From DATKDF01 sp963752045 (GTDB lineage Bacteria; Acidobacteriota; Vicinamibacteria; Vicinamibacterales; SCN-69-37), in assembly GCA_963752045.1 (NCBI GenBank), contig CAVVWN010000008.1, forward strand, positions 1,364,001-1,428,000: a stretch of 64,000 bases of DNA. The letters are read 5' to 3'. Both the position numbers and the translations under genes were made by a program. Position 1 is the first letter of the stretch; the number at the start of each line of letters is the position of its first letter. Below the pieces are notes generated by a model. The model was not told the origin of the DNA. It was given only the letters and a program-made list of their open reading frames with translations, and did no database searches. Of the stretch, positions 31,901 to 40,476 are shown piece after piece.

Positions 31901-32863
31901 TCACTCGTCGCCCCGTGGTGCCTCGGCATCGATCAGCGCTCGGAGCGTGGGCTCGAGCTCCTCACCGATGGCTTCTCTGACGAACCCGTCGGCCTCACGC
32001 AGCCGCCGGAGCGCGGCGGCATGGCTCAGCCCGGCTTTCTGCATGACGATGGCAGCCTTGACGTTCCATTTTGCCTGATGCAGCAGGCGATCCGCTTCGT
32101 CGAGGTCGATGCCGGAGACCATGGCGACGATGCGCCGCGCCCGGTCCCGGAGCTTGTCGGAGCCGGTCTGGACGTCGACCATCAGGTTCCCGTAGGTCTT
32201 GCCCATCCGTACCATCGAAATCGTGGTGAGCATGTTGAGGACCATCTTGGTGGCCGTGCCGGCCTTGAGCCGCGTAGAACCGGCGATGACTTCCGGGCCG
32301 ACGGCCGGCGCGATGATCAAGTCCACGAACGTCTGCAGCTCGGTGCCGGGCCAGCAGGTGACGAAGATGATGCGAGCCCCCTTGTTGCGGGCATTGGTGA
32401 GGGCGCCTCGGACAAACTGTGTGATGCCGCTCGCCGACACGCCGACCACGACGTCGCGCTTGCTGACACGGAGGCGCCCGACGCTGCGCGCGCCCTCCTC
32501 GAAGTTGTCTTCGACGCCCTCACGGCTGCGGAACACCGCATCGCGGCCCCCGGCCATGATGGCCTTCACGAGCCCGGGCTTCGTGCCGAACGTCACGGGG
32601 ATTTCCGCCGCCTCGAGGACGCCGAGCCGGCCGCTCGTGCCGGCGCCCACGAGAAGGATCCGCCCGCCCTTCTTGATCGTATCGACCAGGATCTCGACGC
32701 CGACGGCGATCCGGCCACGCTCTTTCTGCACAGCCGCCAGCACGGCGCGGTCCTCGGCAACCATCAGGTCGATGATGTCCGGCACGGGCATCCGGTCGAT
32801 CCCGAGCGTGTCGGGGTTGATGGCCTCGGTCGGCAGGTCCTGCCACTTGGACTGGTACGGCAT
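31901..32863 (-). CDS. murQ: N-acetylmuramic acid 6-phosphate etherase
   Basis: 320 residues from ATG 32863 (MPYQSKWQDLPTEAINPDTL); extra upstream codons have no family match. MurQ removes the lactyl ether from MurNAc-6-phosphate to give GlcNAc-6-phosphate and D-lactate in cell wall recycling. SIS-domain features are seen: GRILLVGAGTSGRLGVLEAA, the catalytic region FGTKPGLVKAIMAGG with REGVEDN, VVVGVSASGITQFVRGAL, GPEVIAGSTRLKAGTATKMV, and the C-terminal helices KWNVKAAIVMQKAGLSHAAA. MurNAc-6-phosphate would need to come from a kinase such as AnmK or MurK, or a PTS; none is in the window. First gene of a four-gene minus-strand operon. Confidence 0.96.
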   Translation of the reverse strand: MPYQSKWQDLPTEAINPDTLGIDRMPVPDIIDLMVAEDRAVLAAVQKERGRIAVGVEILVDTIKKGGRILLVGAGTSGRLGVLEAAEIPVTFGTKPGLVKAIMAGGRDAVFRSREGVEDNFEEGARSVGRLRVSKRDVVVGVSASGITQFVRGALTNARNKGARIIFVTCWPGTELQTFVDLIIAPAVGPEVIAGSTRLKAGTATKMVLNMLTTISMVRMGKTYGNLMVDVQTGSDKLRDRARRIVAMVSGIDLDEADRLLHQAKWNVKAAIVMQKAGLSHAAALRRLREADGFVREAIGEELEPTLRALIDAEAPRGDE

Positions 32864-32890
32864 GGCCGCGATCTCGCGTCTGAACGTCCA

Positions 32891-32919
32891 AGCGTACTCG
32901 GTCGAGGCGCGCGTCGCAA
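32891..32919 (-). promoter_or_regulatory. Weak candidate sigma-70 promoter for the murQ operon
   Basis: On the minus strand TTGCGA (32919-32914) and TACGCT (32896-32891) are 17 bases apart, about 30 bases before the murQ start. The hexamers match consensus only 4/6 and 3/6, so it is a possible, not a strong, promoter. It lies in the 110-base region between divergent murQ and the Xer recombinase. Confidence 0.3.
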
Positions 32920-32973
32920 TGCGCACGCTTCGGACTGGCGCCCGGCAGCCCAGCGGTGGTCTGATGGAGACGC

Positions 32974-33852
32974 ATGACGGCGGTCGACGGCTATCTGCGG
33001 CACCTCGAAGTCGAGCGGCGCGTGTCGGAGAACACGCTCGAGGCCTACTCCCGCGATCTCAGGCGTCTCGGCGACTGGGCCGGCGCGCGGACACTCGAGG
33101 GGCTCGACAGGACCGACCTCGAGGCGTTCGTGCGCGATGCGATGGCGAGCGGCCTGTCGCCGACGTCGACGGCGCGCCTCGTCGCGGCCGTGCGCGGCTT
33201 CTACCGGTTCCTGCGGCTAACGGGACGGGTGGCCGAGAATCCCACCGACGACCTGCCGGCGCCCAGACAGGTGAGCGCGCTTCCGAAGTTCCTGTCGCTC
33301 GACGACGTCGAGGCGCTTCTGGACGCACCGGATGTGGCTACGCCGAAGGGACTGCGGGACCGCGCCCTGATCGAAGTCCTGTATGCCACCGGCCTCCGGG
33401 TCTCCGAACTGGTGAGCCTCCGCGTGACCGATCTCCACATGGACAAGGGCTACCTGCAGTGCATGGGCAAGGGCAGCAAGCAGCGGATCGTCCCGCTCGG
33501 CGACACCGCGGCAGGCTGGGTGCGCCGGTATGTGGCCGAGGGGCGCGGCGCGCTCCTCGGACGACGTGAGAGTCCGTGGCTCTTCCCGAACGCGCGAGGC
33601 GGCACGCGGCTCTCGCGCAGCGGATTCTGGCAGATCCTCAAGGCCCACGGCCTGGCGGCCGGCATCCGGGCGCCCCTCAGCCCGCACGTCCTCCGGCACT
33701 CCTTCGCCACGCATCTGCTCGAGCGGGGCGCGGACCTGCGCGCGATCCAGGCCATGCTCGGCCACGCGAGTCTGTCGACCACCCAGATCTACACGCACGT
33801 GCTCGAAGCAAGGCTGCGGCAAGCCTACGACCGGTTCCACCCGCGTGCGTAG
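32974..33852 (+). CDS. xerD: Tyrosine recombinase XerC/XerD
   Basis: 292 residues from ATG 32974. Site-specific recombinase that resolves chromosome dimers at dif with its partner. The N-terminal SAM-like core-binding domain (GYLRHLEVERRVSENTLEAY) and catalytic domain are complete: Arg142 (YATGLRVSEL), Lys166 (MGKGSKQRIVPL), His238 and Arg241 (SPHVLRHSFATHL), His264 (LGHASLSTTQIYTHV) and nucleophile Tyr273. Length and motifs fit XerD somewhat better than XerC, but I would not rule out XerC. There are no integrase-like accessory domains or adjacent phage genes, so it is most likely the housekeeping enzyme. Confidence 0.92.
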   Translation: MTAVDGYLRHLEVERRVSENTLEAYSRDLRRLGDWAGARTLEGLDRTDLEAFVRDAMASGLSPTSTARLVAAVRGFYRFLRLTGRVAENPTDDLPAPRQVSALPKFLSLDDVEALLDAPDVATPKGLRDRALIEVLYATGLRVSELVSLRVTDLHMDKGYLQCMGKGSKQRIVPLGDTAAGWVRRYVAEGRGALLGRRESPWLFPNARGGTRLSRSGFWQILKAHGLAAGIRAPLSPHVLRHSFATHLLERGADLRAIQAMLGHASLSTTQIYTHVLEARLRQAYDRFHPRA

Positions 33853-33871
33853 ACCGCGGTTCCCCGGCGGA

Positions 33872-33901
33872 TTGACCGGCTCGGCGGCCGTCTGGTACCG
33901 T
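33872..33901 (+). promoter_or_regulatory. Candidate sigma-70 promoter for metK
   Basis: TTGACC (33872-33877; 5/6) and TACCGT (33896-33901; 3/6) with an 18-base spacer. The predicted start at about 33907-33909 leaves a leader of roughly 42 bases that consists almost wholly of the possible pseudoknot at 33911-33942. Confidence 0.45.
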
Positions 33902-33910
33902 TAGCTGTTT

Positions 33911-33942
33911 GGCAGATCCTCAAATCAGCTGCCGGTGAGGAG
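33911..33942 (+). promoter_or_regulatory. Candidate H-type pseudoknot leader sequestering the metK Shine-Dalgarno
   Basis: Helix 1 is GGCAG (33911-33915) with CTGCC (33929-33933). The loop holds TCCTCA (33917-33922), which pairs with TGAGGA (33936-33941), and this second strand covers the metK ribosome-binding site GAGGAG (33937-33942). This is the plan of short SAM-binding pseudoknot riboswitches (SAM-II, SAM-V, SAM/SAH) that block the start of SAM-cycle genes. I do not see the conserved bases of any named class. The helices are only five and six pairs, so chance is possible. Confidence 0.35.
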
Positions 33943-33949
33943 TCGTTTC

Positions 33950-35101
33950 ATGGGGCGCATCAGCCGCCATCTGTTCACGTCTGAGTCCGTCACGGAAGGT
34001 CATCCCGACAAGATCGCCGATCAGATTTCCGACGGCATTCTGGATTCGATCCTCACGCAGGATCCGGTCGCGCGTGTCGCGTGCGAGACGCTCGTCACGA
34101 CCGGCCTCGCCATCGTCGCCGGAGAGATCACGACGAGTTGTTACGTCGACTTCCAGCGCGTCGTGCGCGAGGTCATCCGGGACGTCGGCTACACGCGCGC
34201 GAAGTACGGGTTCGACTACGAGACCTGTTCGGTGCTGTCGTCCATTCACGAGCAGTCGCGGGACATCGGCCAGGGCGTCGACACGGGTGGCGCGGGCGAC
34301 CAGGGCCTCATGTTCGGATTCGCCTGCACGGAGACGCCGGAGCTGATGCCGTTGCCGATCATGCTCGCGCACAAACTGGTGCGCGGCATGTCCGAGACTC
34401 GGCGCGCCGGCCTCGTCGATTACCTGCGACCGGACGGCAAGTCGCAGGTCACCATCGAATACGAGGGCTCCCGCCCGATTCGCGTCGACACGGTCGTGCT
34501 CTCGACCCAGCACGGCCCGAGCGTCAGCCAGGACACGATCCGTGAGGACCTCATCGAGAAGGTCATCAACCCGCTCGTGCCGGCCGAACTGCTCGACAAG
34601 AAGACGAAGATCTACGTGAACCCGACCGGCCGATTCGTGGTCGGGGGGCCGCACGGCGACGCCGGCGTCACCGGCCGCAAGATCATCGTCGACACCTATG
34701 GCGGTGCCGCGCCGCACGGTGGGGGAGCGTTCTCGGGCAAGGATCCCACGAAGGTGGACCGTTCGGCGTGCTACATGGCGCGCTACATCGCCAAGAACCT
34801 CGTGGCCGCGGGCCTTGCCGACCGGGTGCTGGTTCAGCTCGCCTACGCGATCGGCGTTGCCGAACCCGTCTCGATCTACCTCGACACCTCGGGGACGGGA
34901 CGCATTGGCGACGACAAGATGGTCGAGCTCGTCCGCGCGCATTTCAAGCTCACGCCGCGCGGCATCATCGAGACGCTCGATCTGCGCCGGCCCATCTTCC
35001 GGAAGACCGCCGCGTTCGGCCACTTCGGGCGCACGGAGCCCGAGTTCACCTGGGAGAAGACCGACAAGGCCAACGTCCTCCGGGCAGACGCCGGCCTCTA
35101 G
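33950..35101 (+). CDS. metK: S-adenosylmethionine synthetase
   Basis: 383 residues from ATG 33950 (MGRISRHLFTSESVTEGHPD). The SD GAGGAG sits seven bases upstream; a GTG at 33935 lies within that SD region and is rejected. MetK makes SAM from methionine and ATP. Family motifs are SESVTEGHPDKIADQISD, the ATP motif GAGDQGLMFGFAC, and the P-loop-like GGGAFSGKDPTKVDRS. The C-terminal ETLDLRRPIFRKTAAFGHFG is also typical. The gene is monocistronic or the first of two with the PHP protein 19 bases downstream. The leader may regulate translation in response to SAM. Confidence 0.98.
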   Translation: MGRISRHLFTSESVTEGHPDKIADQISDGILDSILTQDPVARVACETLVTTGLAIVAGEITTSCYVDFQRVVREVIRDVGYTRAKYGFDYETCSVLSSIHEQSRDIGQGVDTGGAGDQGLMFGFACTETPELMPLPIMLAHKLVRGMSETRRAGLVDYLRPDGKSQVTIEYEGSRPIRVDTVVLSTQHGPSVSQDTIREDLIEKVINPLVPAELLDKKTKIYVNPTGRFVVGGPHGDAGVTGRKIIVDTYGGAAPHGGGAFSGKDPTKVDRSACYMARYIAKNLVAAGLADRVLVQLAYAIGVAEPVSIYLDTSGTGRIGDDKMVELVRAHFKLTPRGIIETLDLRRPIFRKTAAFGHFGRTEPEFTWEKTDKANVLRADAGL

Positions 35102-35119
35102 TTCGGTCGCGCGAATCCG

Positions 35120-36846
35120 GTGCGAGGCGTCCTTCGCACGGTTGTCATCACGGCGGCGGCCTTCTCGGCCGCCGCCGCCCTCTTCGTCGCCTTCACGCTG
35201 CCCCCGGCGGCCAGAGCGCTTCCGGCCTCACGCCCCTTGCATGTGCTGTACGGTGGCATCCACGTGCACACGTCCCGGTCGGATGGTACCGGCTCGGTCG
35301 ACGAGGTCGCCGCCGCGGCCGCTCGCGCCGGACTCCAGTTCGTCATCCTCACCGACCACGGTGACGGTACACGCGCGCCTCTCCCGCCCGAGGTACCCGG
35401 AGCGGCGTGCTCGTCATCGATGCGGTCGAAATCTCGACCACGGGCGGCCATCTGGTCGTGCTCGGCCTCGAGAGCCCTGCACCGTATCCGCTGGCCGGGA
35501 AGCCACAGGACGTGATCGAGGACATCCACCGGCTCGGTGGCCGTGCCGTCCTCGCGCACCCCGACTCGCCGCGTGACGAGCTTGCCTGGCGGACCGGCAA
35601 CGCGCCGTACGACGGCTTCGAGTGGATGAACGCCGATTCGGAGTGGCGCGACGACGCGCCAGGCCGGCTGCTGGGCGCGGCGCTACGCGGGCTCGTGCGG
35701 GGGCCGGAGGCTGTCGCCGACTTGTTCTCGCGGTCGGAGAGGGCCTTTTCGTGGTGGGACGCCCGCCCCGAAGGTGGGCGCTCGCTCCGGCCCTTCGGGG
35801 TAGCCGCGCTCGATGCACACGCACGCATTGGCTGGGACGACGAGCGGGAGGAACCCCGGCAGTGGACCTTCCTGGCAAAGCCCAGCTACGAACAGATGTT
35901 CCGCACGATTGCGCAGGCCGTCGAGCTTGCCGCACCGCCCGGCGGCCGCGCCGAGGAGGACGCGCGGCTCGTACTCGCCGCGATTACCGGCGGGCGCAGC
36001 TACTCAATCGTCCGGGCGATCGCCGAGCCGGCCACCCTCGGCTTCGTCGCGCACGCCGCCGGCACCACGGTACCCATGGGCGGCACGCTCCCGCCTGGAC
36101 CGGCTCGGTTCGACGTGGCCGTCACGGAGGCGCCCGACGCATCCCTCAGGCTCCTGCGGAACGGCCGGATGATAGCCGAAGGTCACGGCACGCTCGCCGC
36201 GGACCTCAGCGCCGAGCCTGGCCAGGTCTTCCGTGTCGAGGCCACCATCGGAGAGCGCAGTTTCCCCTGGTTGGTTTCCAATCCGATCTTCGTCGGCAGC
36301 CCGGACGCCGGACCCGGACCCCGCGACCGGCCTGAACAGTCTGGCGTCCCACCGGAGAGGCTCGAGCCGTTCGCGTCGTTCGCCGACTGGCGCATCGAGC
36401 GAGAGCCCTCGTCTTCGGCGAGTATGTCCGTCGATGAATCGGCGATGAGCCTGCGGTGGCAGTTTCGGCTGGGGCCAGGCCGGCCGGCAGGCCAGTTCGC
36501 CGCGCTGTCGGTGCCGATCGCGAGCGAACACGGATACGAGAGCATCGAGTTCGAGGCGCGCGCCAGCCGGCCGCTCAGGATGTGGTTTCAGGTTCGACTG
36601 CCTGGCGCCTCCGATGCCCAGCGGTGGGGCCGGTCCATCTACGTCGACGAGCTTCCGCGGCACGTCGTGGTGCGGCTCGAGGACCTCGACCCAATCGGTC
36701 GGACGAGCACGCTGCGGCCGGTCGTGGCGCGAATCCGGTCGCTATTGTTCGTGATTGATACCGTGAACACCGCGCCGGGCTCGGCGGGGGAGATTGTCTT
36801 GTCGAACGTCGCGCTGGGTCTCGGCGATACCGGCGGCGGCCGCTAG
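35120..36846 (+). CDS. PHP-domain metallohydrolase (CehA/McbA-like), exported, with frameshift
   Basis: About 575 residues if one missing base is restored. GTG 35120 starts a signal peptide (VVITAAAFSAAAALFVAF), then the PHP domain with metal-binding HxH (YGGIHVHTSRSDGTGSVDEV) and FVILTDHGD. The frame changes at about 35385-35400, where GTRSGVLVIDAVEISTTGGH resumes and reads on: the sequence lacks one base or has two surplus. Later metal ligands lie in AVLAHPDSP and ALDAHARIG (His). A C-terminal beta domain of about 150 residues (RIEREPSSSASMSVDESAMS) resembles a carbohydrate-binding-like module. The substrate is unknown; CehA and McbA hydrolyse aryl carbamates but most members are uncharacterised. 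It converges on lptFG with a gap of 25 bases. Confidence 0.85.
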
Positions 36847-36871
36847 GCGGCCGCGGGGGCCACGCGCGTCG

Positions 36872-39199
36872 TCAGGTCCGCACGCGGAGTATCAGGTATC
36901 CAGCCGCCGCGAGAAACAGGACGTTCGAGGCCCAGGCCGCCATGACGGGCGGCAGCAGTCCGGCCGCACCCGCTGCCGTGAAGAGCGTGGTCAGGAAGTG
37001 ATAACCAAACGCGAGACCGATGACGAGGCCGATGCCGTAGAGGGCGCCGTGGCGTCCGGTCGTGACGCCGAAGGGAATGGCCAGGAGCGTCATGACGAGC
37101 GTGACGAGCGGGAAGGCCACCTTCTGGTGAAGCTCGACGTCGAGGCGCGAGGTGCTGTAGCCGCTCGCTCGCAATTCGGCCACATGCTCGCGCTGCTCGC
37201 CGAACGTCATCAGTGAGGCGTCGATCTGCGCCCGCTCGAAGTCCTCGATCGGCGCGAGGTCGATCTGCCGGTTGCTCAGCGTCTCGCGCCTGACCGGGTC
37301 AGTGCCGGTGAAGCGCTGCACCCACGCGTCGCCCGCCGACCAGGCACCGTCGCGATACACGGCATCGCGCACGAAGGTGTGTGCATCCAGCCTGTACGGG
37401 TTGCGCACCGTGTCGTACACCGACAGTGCGAAGAGGCTGCGGGCGGTCCGGTCGAAGAAGGCGAAGTAGTAGATGCGGCCGTCGGCGCCGGACAACCAGT
37501 TCCGGTTGGCCACGTTGAGCGTGCGGGACTGGCGGTCGCGTATCTGGTCGTTCAACTCGTCGGCCCGGCGGTTCGCGCGCGCGAGCACACGCTCCTCGAG
37601 GACGAACAGCAGTCCGCTGAGGAGCAGGGAGAAGAGCACGAGCGGCAGCGCCACCCTGTACAGGCTCACGCCGCAGGCCCGCATCACGGTGAGCTCGCTC
37701 GTCCGGGTCAGTGCGCCGATCGTGCTGAGCACGGCCACGAGGGTCGCGACCGGGAGGAGGTAGGCCACAAACTGCGGCGTGGAGTAGGCAAGGAAGCTCA
37801 ACAGCATCCCGCCGGTGGCGTTTCCCTTGAACAGCTTCTCAGCCAGCTCGATGAACTGACCGATGTAGTACAGGCCGAGCAGGCCGACGAACGAGAGGAT
37901 CAGAATCCGCAGATAGCGCCGCGTGACGTAGATATCGAGCAACCGCGGACGCGGCAGGTCGAAAGCCGGGATCCGGATCACGACGGCCGGCCGGCGTCGA
38001 GGGCCACTGGCCGACGCGGCAGCGGCCTGTTTCCTGGCCTGGCGGGAGCGACCGAGGCCGGCCAGCCAGGCCGGCAGGCGGATGGGCAGCCGGTGCCCCT
38101 GGGATCCCGCCCGCCACCACATCGCGACGAGGCCGGCCACTCCGAGGGCGATGTTCGGAACCCACCGCGCCCAGACGGCGGGGAAGCTGCCGCCCTTAGT
38201 GAGCGCCTCGGCCTGGGCGAGCAGGGCGTAATACGCGAAGATGGTCGCCAGGCCGAGCGTGAAGCCGGCGAGCTTGCCCTCCTTGCGGGTGTGCAACCCC
38301 AGTGGAAGGGCCAGCACGGCAAACACCAGGCAGGCCACCGGAAACGAGAACATCTGCTGGATCCGGATGATCTCGTTATGGGGCGAGAGCCCCTGCTCGA
38401 CGCGCTCGGCCGCGCGAGCCTCGAGGCCGGCAATGTCGAGCTCGGCCAAGTCCCGTGTCAGGGCGAAAGTCCCGTCGCCGAAGACGGCGGTGGGATCGAT
38501 CGGCAGCCGCAGCTGATCGTCCATGGCCCGGTCGTAGCCAAGTTGATCGGCTCCGGGCAGGTACCGCGAGGCATTCTCGAGCCACAGGTTGACCACCCGC
38601 TGGTCCGGGAGCAGCTCGAGGCGACCGCGCTCGGCGAGCGTCACGGCCGGCCGGTCCGGCGTGGTGGTGTCGGCGACCATGACGCCGGTCCAGTTGCCCT
38701 CCGCCGCCGTCTCCCGGACGAAGATCACCTTGCCCGGGAACCCCTCGTAGAAGACGCCCGCTTTGATGTCCGCCTCGCCTTGCTGATACACGAGCCGGAA
38801 GGTCGTCTCGCGGAACGTCTGGTTGGCGTCCGGAATGAGGCGCGTGAGCACGTACAGGTCCGCCGCGCCCAGGACGACCGCAAGCAGGAGCACCGGGCGG
38901 AGGAGGCGCAGGGGACTCACGCCACAGGCGAGGAACGCGACGCCTTCCCGGTCTCCTGACAGCCGCCCGAGGGCCATCAGCGTGCCGATGAGAAAGGCCA
39001 TGGGGATCGTGAGCCCCAGCGCCTGTGGCAGGAGCGTCAGAAGGAGGAAGCCGACGGTGCCGATCGGCACGTTCTTCGCGAGGAGCTCTTCGGCCCGATC
39101 GAGGGCCGGCTGGACCGCCAGGACGAACGTCAGCACGGCCAGCGCCAGCGCGAAGGCGGGCAGAATCTGGCGGATCAGATAGCGGTCAATCGTGTGCAC
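36872..39199 (-). CDS. lptFG: LPS export ABC transporter permease, LptF and LptG fused in one chain
   Basis: 775 residues from GTG 39199 (MHTIDRYLIRQILPAFALA), the usual LptF N-terminus; upstream codons to 39280 are not homologous. The first half (about 1-360) is a complete YjgP/YjgQ permease: three helices, a periplasmic beta-jellyroll (FYEGFPGKVIFVRETAAEG), and three more helices. After a basic linker (RQARKQAAAASASGPRRRP) a second complete permease begins (LLDIYVTRRYLRILILSFVG) with its own beta-domain (SGADGRIYYFAFFDRTARSL) and final helices. Most bacteria encode LptF and LptG separately. An extended -10 (TGCTATCGT, 39225-39217) lies 17 bases before the GTG. LptB and a LptCA protein are encoded at 57-60 kb. 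Confidence 0.9.
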   Translation of the reverse strand: MHTIDRYLIRQILPAFALALAVLTFVLAVQPALDRAEELLAKNVPIGTVGFLLLTLLPQALGLTIPMAFLIGTLMALGRLSGDREGVAFLACGVSPLRLLRPVLLLAVVLGAADLYVLTRLIPDANQTFRETTFRLVYQQGEADIKAGVFYEGFPGKVIFVRETAAEGNWTGVMVADTTTPDRPAVTLAERGRLELLPDQRVVNLWLENASRYLPGADQLGYDRAMDDQLRLPIDPTAVFGDGTFALTRDLAELDIAGLEARAAERVEQGLSPHNEIIRIQQMFSFPVACLVFAVLALPLGLHTRKEGKLAGFTLGLATIFAYYALLAQAEALTKGGSFPAVWARWVPNIALGVAGLVAMWWRAGSQGHRLPIRLPAWLAGLGRSRQARKQAAAASASGPRRRPAVVIRIPAFDLPRPRLLDIYVTRRYLRILILSFVGLLGLYYIGQFIELAEKLFKGNATGGMLLSFLAYSTPQFVAYLLPVATLVAVLSTIGALTRTSELTVMRACGVSLYRVALPLVLFSLLLSGLLFVLEERVLARANRRADELNDQIRDRQSRTLNVANRNWLSGADGRIYYFAFFDRTARSLFALSVYDTVRNPYRLDAHTFVRDAVYRDGAWSAGDAWVQRFTGTDPVRRETLSNRQIDLAPIEDFERAQIDASLMTFGEQREHVAELRASGYSTSRLDVELHQKVAFPLVTLVMTLLAIPFGVTTGRHGALYGIGLVIGLAFGYHFLTTLFTAAGAAGLLPPVMAAWASNVLFLAAAGYLILRVRT

Positions 39200-39225
39200 G
39201 TCCGGCCCAAGTCTGGACGATAGCA

Positions 39226-39645
39226 CGCGCCGCGTGGACCGGTGGGCGGGAGCCGAGTTGGAGGCCCACATTTCGTCCACAGGCCTGGTTCATTGGTTAT
39301 TTCGTCAACGTCTAATAATAGTTGTTATGTTGAGTTCAGGCCGCATGGATGCCTGCCATGAGGTCGGAACCTCGCCTCGGCCGTGCTGGAGCCTCGGCCG
39401 CTCGGTTCTCTCGATCCAGGGTCGCAGTCCGCCCCCCAGACGGCGTCCCAAGGGGCGGCAGCTGCGGCTCCTGTATCAACCGAGCGCTTACTCGGCTATT
39501 CAGACGTCTGAATATGGATGCACTAGTTGCGAATCGGTAATGCCTGTCGCGAAGGTCCGCGTCGTCTGCCGGCGCGCTCACGCCCCCGGAGTTGCTCACG
39601 CTCGCCCTGCCACATACGACCGCGGTTCGCTCGCCGACGAGTCGC
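39226..39645. other. Intergenic region without a recognisable gene, between parB and lptFG
   Basis: About 420 bases. No frame here encodes a family I recognise; short open frames exist on both strands without a good ribosome-binding site or homology. It is more AT-rich than its surroundings in two places: about 39290-39340 (TCTAATAATAGTTGTTATGT) and 39495-39530. It contains the 18-base perfect palindrome at 39497-39514. The rest may be decayed coding sequence or a regulatory region. Confidence 0.6.
39497..39514. repeat. 18-base perfect palindrome TATTCAGACGTCTGAATA
   Basis: Each half is the exact reverse complement of the other, centred on GACGTC. It lies about 130 bases beyond the parB stop. 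Such a site is typical of a dimeric repressor operator (TetR-like sites often look like this) but no regulator gene is adjacent. It differs from consensus parS (centre CACGTG with GTTTC arms). Confidence 0.8.
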
Positions 39646-40476
39646 TCAGCGGGACTTCCGAAGGTCGGCGATGATGGCCTCGAGCGCCGCAATGACCTCG
39701 GTGCGGTCGACGTCACCCTTGCGGAACTGAAGCCGGAGATTGAACGCTTTTGTCGGAGGCCGATACTGGAAGACGAATGCCTTCGGGCGACCAGGCTTGG
39801 GCTTTGGGGCCGTGGCCTTCCGTGCCTGCTCCCGCGTGACGTTCCCGGAGCCGTCCCTGGTCAGCTTCTCGATCAGCTGGACCATTTTCTCGGGGTTGCC
39901 CTGTCTAACAACCTGCAAAAGCAATGACTTAGAGGAAATGTCGGCCAGCCGACAGAGATTGCGAATTTCCTCAGGCATCCCCGACAGTGTCAGCGACTCG
40001 GTAATCGACGTCCTGGACTTCCCCAGTCGTTTGGCGAGGTCCTCGTGGGTGTAGCCACAGCGGTCAGCGAGGCTCTGAAGAGCTTCCGCCTCCTCAAATG
40101 GACCGAGGTCCTTGCGCTGGATGTTCTCGACGAGCGCGACCTCGATGATCTCGGTGTCGTCGACCTCCCGGATGACCACGGGCAGCTCACGCAGACCGGC
40201 GCGCACGGCAGCCTGGTAGCGGCGCTCGCCAGCGATGATCTGGTAACGCTCTCCGCGCTGCCGGACGATGAGGGGCTCGATAATGCCCTTCTCGGAGATC
40301 GACGCGACCAGCTCAGAAAGGTCTCCCATCACCTGCCGCGGCTGGTCCGGATTCGGGTCGACGAGGTCGATCCTGACCAGCCTGCCAATTGGGGCTCCGG
40401 CAGAAGCCGTGAGCGCCTCCACGTAGTGGGAGTCGTGCCGCATCCGGAGGGTTCCCGGAAGACCTCGTTTAGACAC
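39646..40476 (-). CDS. parB: ParB-like partition / chromosome segregation protein
   Basis: 276 residues from ATG 40476. ParB N-terminal CTP-binding domain with LVRIDLVDPNPDQPRQ and GERYQIIAGERRYQAAVRAG (the GERRxxA motif), VALVENIQRKDLGPFEEAEA, then the KorB-like helix-turn-helix (YTHEDLAKRLGKSRTSITES), and a short Lys/Pro-rich linker leading to a C-terminal dimer domain (RLQFRKGDVDRTEVIAALEA). It should load and slide on parS DNA. The gene overlaps parA by eight bases. The pair sits beside miaB and recN rather than the usual gidA-rsmG oriC context, so it could be a second or a relocated partition locus. Confidence 0.93.
   Translation of the reverse strand: MSKRGLPGTLRMRHDSHYVEALTASAGAPIGRLVRIDLVDPNPDQPRQVMGDLSELVASISEKGIIEPLIVRQRGERYQIIAGERRYQAAVRAGLRELPVVIREVDDTEIIEVALVENIQRKDLGPFEEAEALQSLADRCGYTHEDLAKRLGKSRTSITESLTLSGMPEEIRNLCRLADISSKSLLLQVVRQGNPEKMVQLIEKLTRDGSGNVTREQARKATAPKPKPGRPKAFVFQYRPPTKAFNLRLQFRKGDVDRTEVIAALEAIIADLRKSR

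Noticed and set aside
39497..39514. Canonical parS site.
   Set aside because: The core is GACGTC rather than CACGTG and the arms do not match GTTTC. No canonical site was noticed in the window.
39336..39716. Open frame on the minus strand across the intergenic stretch, overlapping the parB end.
   Set aside because: No ribosome-binding site or homology, Arg/Ser-rich composition as in out-of-frame GC-rich DNA.
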